From assembly GCA_030619215.1 (NCBI GenBank), contig JAUXBV010000324.1, positions 1 through 5,083 on the forward strand: 5,083 nucleotides of DNA. Direction: 5' to 3'. Made by a program: the position numbers and the translations under genes. Source of the stretch: Fibrobacterota bacterium (GTDB lineage: Bacteria; Fibrobacterota; Chitinivibrionia; Chitinivibrionales; JANQEN01). Positions 1 to 5,083 of the stretch are shown here, in pieces (position 1 is the first letter of the stretch; each line of letters begins with the position of its first letter). The notes beneath the pieces were generated by a model. That model did not search any database, had not been told where the DNA came from, and saw nothing but the letters and a program-made list of their open reading frames with translations.

Positions 1-2222
1 ACGGAACAGGTACGAACCTTAGTTCCGCAATCAGACGTTATTTTATATAGATATATTCCATTTGGAATTATCTTACCACTGCTACTGGTACCGTCCCATG
101 TAAGCGTATGGGAACCCGCTTTGACTCTACCTAGTGTTACACTGTAAATCTTACTGCCGTTCATATTAAAAACGTCAAACTGTACTTTCCCTGCACGAGG
201 CAAACTGTATTTGATAGCTGTAGAGTTCTGAAAAGGATTCGGATATGCTTTACCAAGAGCAAATTTTGATATTTTATTATAGTTCTGAGCATCAATACCA
301 GTTGGTCCCTCATAGAGATAAGGTTTACAATTGTGGTATGTTGCTGTAATATATACATCTCCTGAATAATCAGGCAGGTCTAAAGTCAGCTCGCCTGAAG
401 CATCTGTAAAGCCAGAGCCAAGATACTCGTAATCATCTTTTTTAACAACGCCAACAAGAGCACCCTCAACAGGAGATGAGCCGTCTGTTATTTTAATATT
501 AAATACTCCCTTTTCATCTATCAAATGCTCTGCCTCTAATTGAGGCAATGGCACAACCGTATAAGGAGCTACTTCAGGATCACCCCATATCATTGAATGT
601 ACAACATCAGAGCTGCTACTATTAACTTCGGATTTAGCATAAGTCTCAGCAGCACTTACATGCCAGATTCCTTCCTCAAACATACCTATCCATAAGTATT
701 CTATCAGATCCTCCATTGTCATACCCATAGATACAGTACCTGATAGCATACCGAGAGCTCCTTTAGGATTATCAATGCTACCTTCACACATCAACGCTTC
801 TGTAATGCAATAATAACGATCATATTCACCGTTATTACACCCAATACTGCTAATAAATGGTAATTTGCGTCCATTATCGAGACTGTTTTGAACTGTGCTT
901 ACTGAAAAACCCACGGAAGACATATACGTCTGGTTTCCATGACCTTTGTAACCCCAGAGAGAAAGGCCGTCATTAAAGTGCTCGGCTAATCCAGATCCGT
1001 TAAGACCACCTTCATAGAAAGCTTCTGCTTCTAATCCTCCATCCTTAAGAGTATTTGCCCATCTATCGGCTGTTGCATTACCTCCAAGTCCGTCACAGCC
1101 GAATGTTTCCGCTTTGTTAAACCAGTCTCCTTCTTCATAAGGCTCCATTTCATGCATAAGAATTTTCCATGTCTGGTATGTTAAATTATCAGGCTCGTCA
1201 TCCTTACCTGTAATACGGCCAACATGAATATCCGGCACCCTGTCATTCGTTACACAACCGTACACATGATCTCGAGCCCCTCTACTATAGGGAGCAGGAA
1301 CTACTTTATCACTACCTATAATGAAAAGGTACTCAACCGAATTTGGCCAGTTATTATAAGCATCTTCAAGCCAGGAATCAACTGTACTTGCATCAGAACC
1401 AACTGTGTCAACATCTACAACAACTACATCGTATCCTTTCCTCTTCTTCCAATTAATAAAATCTTCCACTGCTTCTAAAGTTGAGGAATTCCCCATAAAC
1501 ATATAACAACCAACATCTTCCTGCGTATTAGTTCTTAAAAGCTCTTTATCGAAGTTTAAAACTTTTTTATAAATAGGAATAAAGGTTCGTGTTATCTGAT
1601 TGTACTTTCTATTTAATTCCCGCTCGCCTTTTTCATTGGTAAAATTAAGTCTTATTTTTACATTGGTTACTATAGTTACTTCCTGAGTTACCGGATTTAC
1701 ACGCACAGGATAAAACCACAACCTGGCAGCTCTTATGTCGCGTAATATCTCAATTGAAACAATTTTAATACTGAAGTTAGGATAGTATTCTGATTGATTA
1801 TATACATTTTCATCAATCACATAAGGAGAAACATCTTCGCAAATAGTAGGAGGTTTCTGATATGGAAGGACCTTATACTTGCCCAATATTTGAGTTTTTT
1901 CACTTATTACTTCAACTTCAATCCTGCCTCTATTTGGTACCTTAACATATCTCCATATAATCGGCACATCAGGTTTACCGATTTCTCCATTGACACCTCC
2001 TCCTGTGGGAATTCTGAATTTCGAGCCGTATCCAAATTCAAACAGATAATCCTTTTCTATAGCAAGATCCGGAAGATTGAATTCAAGGATTACACTACTT
2101 TTGTCTGAGCTAATTAGATGTGCATTTTCTGCGGTACTATTACAGCGATAGACAGTCTCGCTACCACTATAAGCATAGAATGTGAGTAATAATGCGGGAA
2201 AAACATAACTAAACGCTTTCAT
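1..2222 (-). CDS. Gingipain-like cysteine peptidase (family C25) with T9SS C-terminal sorting domain, 3' end cut by window edge
   Basis: The frame is open from ATG 2222 to the window edge: 740 codons, no stop. Residues 1-19 look like a signal peptide (hydrophobic 7-17, possible cleavage after AYS). Residues ~24-230 match the C25 propeptide, including a typical LRDIRAARLWFYPVRVNP-like stretch (160-177). Residues ~238-560 are the caspase-fold peptidase: WKKRKGYDVVVVD (258-270), PDIHVGR (330-336), catalytic His428 in YKGHGN, and catalytic Cys462 in SIGCNNGEYD, followed by an EAL segment and GALGMLSGT. Residues ~563-640 are Ig-like (TDASGELTLDL), as in C25 proteins. Residues ~654-740 form a FlgD-like/type A sorting domain (AYPNPFQNSTAIKYSLP, WDGTSSSGKIIPNGIYLYKI). 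By family knowledge it is exported by Sec, crosses the outer membrane by T9SS, and degrades proteins at the surface or outside. Cleavage specificity cannot be read. The start is fixed by a strong SD. Eleven cysteines, two in the tail, are unusual. Only a few C-terminal residues should be missing. Confidence 0.93.
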   Translation of the reverse strand, partial: MKAFSYVFPALLLTFYAYSGSETVYRCNSTAENAHLISSDKSSVILEFNLPDLAIEKDYLFEFGYGSKFRIPTGGGVNGEIGKPDVPIIWRYVKVPNRGRIEVEVISEKTQILGKYKVLPYQKPPTICEDVSPYVIDENVYNQSEYYPNFSIKIVSIEILRDIRAARLWFYPVRVNPVTQEVTIVTNVKIRLNFTNEKGERELNRKYNQITRTFIPIYKKVLNFDKELLRTNTQEDVGCYMFMGNSSTLEAVEDFINWKKRKGYDVVVVDVDTVGSDASTVDSWLEDAYNNWPNSVEYLFIIGSDKVVPAPYSRGARDHVYGCVTNDRVPDIHVGRITGKDDEPDNLTYQTWKILMHEMEPYEEGDWFNKAETFGCDGLGGNATADRWANTLKDGGLEAEAFYEGGLNGSGLAEHFNDGLSLWGYKGHGNQTYMSSVGFSVSTVQNSLDNGRKLPFISSIGCNNGEYDRYYCITEALMCEGSIDNPKGALGMLSGTVSMGMTMEDLIEYLWIGMFEEGIWHVSAAETYAKSEVNSSSSDVVHSMIWGDPEVAPYTVVPLPQLEAEHLIDEKGVFNIKITDGSSPVEGALVGVVKKDDYEYLGSGFTDASGELTLDLPDYSGDVYITATYHNCKPYLYEGPTGIDAQNYNKISKFALGKAYPNPFQNSTAIKYSLPRAGKVQFDVFNMNGSKIYSVTLGRVKAGSHTLTWDGTSSSGKIIPNGIYLYKITSDCGTKVRTCS

Positions 2223-2226
2223 ATTG

Positions 2227-2233
2227 CCCCTCC
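2227..2233 (-). promoter_or_regulatory. Strong Shine-Dalgarno site of the C25 peptidase gene
   Basis: The coding strand reads GGAGGGGCAATATG. The GGAGG core ends 6 nt before the ATG at 2222, which is ideal spacing. This decides the start codon of the peptidase and places the signal peptide directly after it. Confidence 0.85.
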
Positions 2234-2246
2234 AATGTTGACAAGG

Positions 2247-2276
2247 TTTATCTCTTTACAGAGAATGGTATGTCTC
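2247..2276 (-). promoter_or_regulatory. Weak candidate promoter for the C25 peptidase gene
   Basis: On the coding strand GAGACA (2276-2271, 4 of 6 to the -35 consensus) is followed after 18 bp by GATAAA (2252-2247, 4 of 6 to the -10 consensus). This would give a 5' UTR of roughly 20 nt that includes the ribosome binding site. Both boxes are imperfect, and promoter consensus in this phylum may differ from the sigma-70 model used here. Read-through from the upstream lipoprotein gene is an equally possible source of transcript. Confidence 0.2.
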
Positions 2277-2283
2277 CCCCCCC
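2276..2283. repeat. 8-nt homopolymeric C tract (G on the coding strand) in the intergenic region
   Basis: Eight consecutive C on the plus strand lie 54-61 nt upstream of the peptidase start codon. The tract directly abuts the candidate -35 box, sharing one base with it. Runs of this length can slip during replication or assembly. Whether it affects expression is unknown. A second run of seven C (2357-2363) sits about 75 bp away, in the end of the lipoprotein gene. Confidence 0.6.
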
Positions 2284-2328
2284 GCTATTACTTTTTAGTC
2301 GGTTTTAATTCCTTTTTTCTCCTTTCTT

Positions 2329-4422
2329 CTAACGTATCGGGCCAAACACATATATTCCCCCCCGGGAAGTGGTGACCCATTTATTATTCTCTTCATCTAC
2401 TATTATGGCAAACATCTCATAGGCATGAGATGAAATAATGCTCGTTTCAGAATTATAGCATTTCATTTTTGAACCGGAAAGCCCGAATACCCTTCCGCCC
2501 TCATAGGTGCCGAGCCATTTTATGTTATCCTGATCAATACCTATTGCAGAAACCGTATAATCATAATTCATGTGGTTGCCTGTATGAAAGAAGCTCCAGC
2601 TTGTCCCGTCATAGAGCGCAACTCCTCCGCTTCCACCAATCCACTTATTGTTGGCAGCGTCAATGGTAATAGAGAAAATAGCCTTGGTTAACAGGCTTGA
2701 ATTATGCTCATCGTATATCGTCCAACTGCTGCCATCGAATCGTACCAGCCCGCCACCGTCAGTGCCGAACCATTTTATACCGTCATGGTCAATGGCAATG
2801 CAGTACACTTCAGGATGCGGCAGCGGTGAATTGGCAGTGGTATATACCTGCCACGCCGTTCCGTTATACATGGCAACACCGTTATCCGTGCCGATCCAGA
2901 CAGCGCCGTCTGCATCAGCAACGATATCGAAAACAGAATCATTGGGCAGTGGTGAATTTATTGTGGTAAAGGTGTCCCATGCTATTCCGTCATATTTCGC
3001 AACACCGAATGTCGTACCGAACCACTTGGTGCCGTGTTTATCTATTGTTATTGACATAACAGTATCAGACAAAAGGCCGGAATTATTCTTATCATAGGTC
3101 ACCCAGTTTCTCCCGCCGTACGCAACCGCTCCCCTGGCAGTACCGAACCATTTTAAACCGCTGCTGTCAATTGCCATATCCAATACAATATTGGTCGGCA
3201 GGCCCGAGTTGTCGCTTGAAAAGTGTATCCAGGTGACAAACGCTTCAAGCCACAGGGTCTCGTCAGAGGATACCGTAAAACTGTCAGTCAACCGGACCGG
3301 ATTATTGGAGCTGTTGGCGAGCGTATAGTTCAGGGTCGGGTAACTGGCAGCAGGTACGGGACTAACATAAAGCACATTAAAACCGGTATCAAGCCAGCTC
3401 CCGCCTGACAGCTCTTTATAGATCCCCGTCCCTTCAAGGTAAACATAGCCGTCCGTTGTGTTCATTGTGTCCGGCATGACAAGCCTGATCGTTCCCGGCT
3501 CCTTCAGGGTAACCGATGAAAGATTGACCGTGTCCCTGTCGACCGTAACAAGGGGTTGAAACAGTTGCAGGCCCGTTCCCGGGTGCTTTGCCTGTATGTT
3601 GTAATTCCCTTTTTCAGTAAGCTTGACAATAAACACACCGTTTATATCGGTGGTACTGGTCATTAACGCGGGCAGGTCAGGGCTCCTTAGCGGTATATAA
3701 TCCTTTGGAATGATCTGCACCACAACGCCCGAAGCATATACGCCATTTTCATAAACAACCGATCCGATAACAACCAGGTAATCAAATGCTTCAATAATAA
3801 CCGTGTCTTTTGAAGGCACCGTAAAAAGATCCTTCAACTCAACAGGATCACCAGGATCATATTCAATTGTATATTGGAGCCTTTTAAACGTTGCAGCAGG
3901 AATGGAATCCAGGACCAGCGAATAGAGGCTGCCCTCAATTGAGCTGCCTTCTGAAACTTCACGAAAAATCGGCGTGCCCCGAATAAAAACATAGCCATTT
4001 ACCGTATCAACCGTATCCGGCATGATAACATTAATCGCTCCCGGCTCGCTGAGCGTGTCAGGCAGCAGAAAGACCGTATCTTTTTCAAGCGTTATGGCCG
4101 GGTGAAACACCTGTTTGTTATTTGCCTGGTTGACAGCAAGGATATTATAGGCGCCGGGCGGCAGCGGGCTGAATACAAACTGCCCCTGCGAATCCGTTGT
4201 TGTAATCATCGAATCAGGTATAGCATCATCAGCAACAGGATTGTAATTTTCAGGAATAATGGTAACCTCAGCACCTGATGCACCTGAGCCGTCACTGTTA
4301 TGGATATACCCGATAACGGTTTCAGTGCCCCCGCCTTCACTGGTCTGCACCGGCTGGGAACATTTAAATCCTATGAAAACAATTAATAACAATACAATAA
4401 ATGTGTTGATTACTGTCCGCAT
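2329..4422 (-). CDS. Envelope (probable lipo-) protein with duplicated carboxypeptidase-regulatory-like module and seven-bladed Reg_prop propeller
   Basis: A 697-residue protein of unknown specific function. ATG 4422 is preferred over GTG 4440 because it lies 2 nt past the upstream stop, has GGAAGA 9 nt before it, and puts the hydrophobic signal segment (residues 8-19) at the terminus. Cys21 follows in GFKCSQ, a poor lipobox (Phe and Lys at -2/-1), so lipidation is plausible but unproven. A Gly/Thr-rich linker (28-35) follows. Residues 36-217 and 218-399 are two copies of one module. Each starts with a carboxypeptidase-regulatory-like beta-sandwich (ASG..V.IIP, TTD..G.F, YNI.A), then a shared EPG-MPDT-GYV segment and a C-terminal EAF. 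Residues 398-697 form seven blades with D-x-x-G-x-KWFGT motifs, related to the sensor propellers of hybrid two-component systems, but no kinase or membrane helix follows. It probably faces the periplasm or cell surface and binds a ligand or partner. Coupling to the TIGR02147 gene suggests a joint role. Confidence 0.85.
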   Translation of the reverse strand: MRTVINTFIVLLLIVFIGFKCSQPVQTSEGGGTETVIGYIHNSDGSGASGAEVTIIPENYNPVADDAIPDSMITTTDSQGQFVFSPLPPGAYNILAVNQANNKQVFHPAITLEKDTVFLLPDTLSEPGAINVIMPDTVDTVNGYVFIRGTPIFREVSEGSSIEGSLYSLVLDSIPAATFKRLQYTIEYDPGDPVELKDLFTVPSKDTVIIEAFDYLVVIGSVVYENGVYASGVVVQIIPKDYIPLRSPDLPALMTSTTDINGVFIVKLTEKGNYNIQAKHPGTGLQLFQPLVTVDRDTVNLSSVTLKEPGTIRLVMPDTMNTTDGYVYLEGTGIYKELSGGSWLDTGFNVLYVSPVPAASYPTLNYTLANSSNNPVRLTDSFTVSSDETLWLEAFVTWIHFSSDNSGLPTNIVLDMAIDSSGLKWFGTARGAVAYGGRNWVTYDKNNSGLLSDTVMSITIDKHGTKWFGTTFGVAKYDGIAWDTFTTINSPLPNDSVFDIVADADGAVWIGTDNGVAMYNGTAWQVYTTANSPLPHPEVYCIAIDHDGIKWFGTDGGGLVRFDGSSWTIYDEHNSSLLTKAIFSITIDAANNKWIGGSGGVALYDGTSWSFFHTGNHMNYDYTVSAIGIDQDNIKWLGTYEGGRVFGLSGSKMKCYNSETSIISSHAYEMFAIIVDEENNKWVTTSRGGIYVFGPIR
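2332..3231 (-). repeat. Seven propeller-blade repeats (about 126 bp each) at the 3' end of the lipoprotein gene
   Basis: Blades run at residues 398-437, 438-479, 480-521, 522-564, 565-606, 607-650 and 651-697. Each has an aromatic start (W..Y/F), an N-S-x-L loop in most copies, a beta strand ending in a D-x-x-G/N turn, then KW-F/I/L-GT and a G-x-x-x-Y/F-D/N-G close. The last two blades are the most degenerate (KWLGT, KWVTT). Seven copies are what a closed propeller of this type needs. Confidence 0.8.
3226..4317 (-). repeat. Tandem duplication of a 182-residue (546-bp) module within the lipoprotein gene
   Basis: Unit 1 is encoded at 4317-3772 and unit 2 at 3771-3226. Landmarks keep a constant offset of 182 residues with no gap: VIG 36/218, IIP 55/237, TTD 75/257, EPG 126/308, MPDT 134/316, GYV 143/325, PAA 175/357, EAF 211/393. 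The protein similarity is clear but the copies have diverged a good deal, so this is an old duplication rather than a recent one or an assembly artefact. Unit 2 runs straight into the first propeller blade. Confidence 0.85.
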
Positions 4423-4424
4423 AA

Positions 4425-5083
4425 CTATTTTTCTTCCCACTTCAGTTTTGAGAGAGGAAAAAACTGGTAATTCAGTTGATACACCCGATCCGGAACCCTG
4501 TCTTTCTCTGCAATGCCAAGCAGCTTCTTACGGAAGTTTGCTATCTCCTCCTTCATGGTGCTATAGGTATCTTCTGAAATACCGAGGGTCAGTGTAGACA
4601 TGTCAATCTGTTTTATCTGATTTTTATCGTAAGCGCCTTTTGCCATGTCTATCATCGTTTTTTGAAAGTTCATAATATTGAGTAAGGTAACACGCTTATC
4701 TCCCTGTGGATATCCGGTTGTAATAACCGGATCGCACCTGCGATAATAACCCATTTTATCCTTTTCAATCAAATTAAGTTTTTCAAGGATTATGATCGCT
4801 TTTTTTGCCTGGTCAGGGCGTATCGAAGGATTCAATGCATTGGCAAGCATGTGATAATCGTCTTTAAATCTGACATACGAGAGAAGCTCACGAATAGCTA
4901 CATAATACCATTTTGAAAAATATTCATATTGATCGGATAACAGCTTATACGCCTTTGAATCATAGGAGGCCATCATCTTTTTAAAATAGAGCCTCTTCTC
5001 TTCAATTGTCTTGGATTCATTGAAGTAAACCATATACTCGAAGTATTCAGCTTCTTTCTTATTATGCTTAAGCGCTTCGGAGA
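4425..5083 (-). CDS. TIGR02147 family protein (DUF4423), presumed DNA-binding regulator, 5' end outside window
   Basis: The frame stays open past the ATG at 5033 to the window edge. The 16 extra codons encode a family-like stretch (KKEAEYFEY) that runs directly into MVYFNESKT, so that Met is internal. 218 residues are visible; the family is usually about 270, so roughly the first 50 are missing. Counting from the 5033 Met, family features are KWYYVAIREL (41-50), a winged-helix-like segment with P-x-x-A-KKAI-x-x-L-x-x-L-x-LI (69-89), DKMGYYR followed by ITTG (92-107), NFQKTMIDMAKGAYD (122-136), STLTLGIS (146-153), NFRKKLLGIA (166-175), and the hallmark tail DRVYQLNYQFFPLSK (182-196). This is a cytoplasmic protein family, expanded in Fibrobacterota, without an established function as far as I know. 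A transcriptional role is inferred from the winged-helix look. It is followed after 2 nt by the propeller lipoprotein gene, which it may regulate or respond to. Confidence 0.88.
   Translation of the reverse strand, partial: SEALKHNKKEAEYFEYMVYFNESKTIEEKRLYFKKMMASYDSKAYKLLSDQYEYFSKWYYVAIRELLSYVRFKDDYHMLANALNPSIRPDQAKKAIIILEKLNLIEKDKMGYYRRCDPVITTGYPQGDKRVTLLNIMNFQKTMIDMAKGAYDKNQIKQIDMSTLTLGISEDTYSTMKEEIANFRKKLLGIAEKDRVPDRVYQLNYQFFPLSKLKWEEK
4432..4437 (-). promoter_or_regulatory. Shine-Dalgarno-like site of the lipoprotein gene, inside the end of the upstream gene
   Basis: GGAAGA on the coding strand lies 9 nt before ATG 4422 and overlaps the last codons of the TIGR02147 gene. No such site precedes the alternative GTG at 4440. 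The arrangement suggests translational coupling of the two genes. Confidence 0.5.

Larger units (their letters stand above)
2223..2328. other. Intergenic region between lipoprotein and peptidase genes
   Basis: These 106 bp hold, in coding-strand order, a purine-rich stretch right after the lipoprotein stop codon, the G8 tract, a small imperfect hairpin (TCTCT/AGAGA with a 4-nt loop, plus-strand 2251-2264), and the peptidase ribosome binding site. The hairpin has only 5 bp and no T tract after it on the coding strand, so it is not a convincing terminator. Co-transcription of all three genes therefore cannot be excluded. Confidence 0.6.

Noticed and set aside
161..358. Short minus-strand open frame of 65 codons
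   Set aside because: It is out of frame with, and wholly inside, the C25 peptidase gene, where the true frame encodes the Ig-like to sorting-domain region. It has no recognisable protein features.
1224..2108. Two plus-strand open frames (1224-1478 and 1794-2108)
   Set aside because: Both are antisense shadows of the peptidase gene, with low-complexity translations and no convincing ribosome binding site.
2251..2264. Hairpin as transcription terminator of the lipoprotein gene
   Set aside because: The stem is only 5 bp and AT-containing, and no T run follows on the coding strand.
2238..2266. Plus-strand TTGACA with a GAGAAT 17 bp later as a promoter
   Set aside because: It would drive transcription antisense to the lipoprotein gene with no plus-strand gene to serve. 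The -10 match is poor, and it is likely a chance match.
2469..3408. Several plus-strand open frames opposite the propeller region
   Set aside because: They are complements of the repeated blade sequence. The repeats themselves keep these frames open, and the translations resemble no protein family.
4423..4440. GTG at 4440 as start of the propeller lipoprotein
   Set aside because: It lies inside the upstream gene, has no Shine-Dalgarno site, and adds six residues before the signal peptide. ATG 4422 is better placed.
4259..4597. Plus-strand open frame of 112 codons spanning the junction of two genes
   Set aside because: It is antisense to both well-supported genes and crosses their boundary.
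5031..5033. ATG at 5033 as the start of the TIGR02147 gene
   Set aside because: The frame continues upstream to the window edge with family-like sequence (KKEAEYFEY), so this Met is internal.

Overview
All three genes lie on the minus strand, so transcription runs from high to low coordinates. The organism is most likely a member of Fibrobacterota (Fibrobacter/Chitinispirillum side of the FCB superphylum). Two observations support this. The gene at the right edge has the hallmark C-terminus and central motifs of the TIGR02147 (DUF4423) family, which is characteristic of that phylum. The gene at the left edge is a gingipain-type (C25) protease ending in a type A sorting domain of the type IX secretion system (T9SS), a system of the FCB group. 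This assignment comes from family recognition, not from a search.

Layout in transcription order: (1) 5083-4425, a TIGR02147 family presumed regulator whose 5' end lies outside the window. (2) 4422-2329, a secreted or lipid-anchored 697-residue protein, starting 2 nt after the regulator's stop codon. It consists of a signal peptide with an N-terminal Cys, two colinear copies of a 182-residue module that begins with a carboxypeptidase-regulatory-like fold, and a seven-bladed propeller of the two-component-regulator (Reg_prop) type. (3) A 106-bp intergenic stretch (2223-2328) with an 8-nt homopolymer C tract (G on the coding strand), a weak candidate promoter and a strong ribosome binding site. 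(4) 2222-1, a nearly complete pre-pro-cysteine protease of family C25 with catalytic His and Cys, an Ig-like domain and a C-terminal secretion domain. Only its last few codons and stop fall outside the window.

Genes 1 and 2 look like one translationally coupled unit: a cytoplasmic regulator and an envelope propeller protein. The C25 gene may have its own promoter. It is visibly more AT-rich than the lipoprotein gene, and its functional link to the other two is not established. No RNA gene, mobile element, CRISPR array or convincing terminator was seen. There is no gene-free stretch longer than 106 bp.
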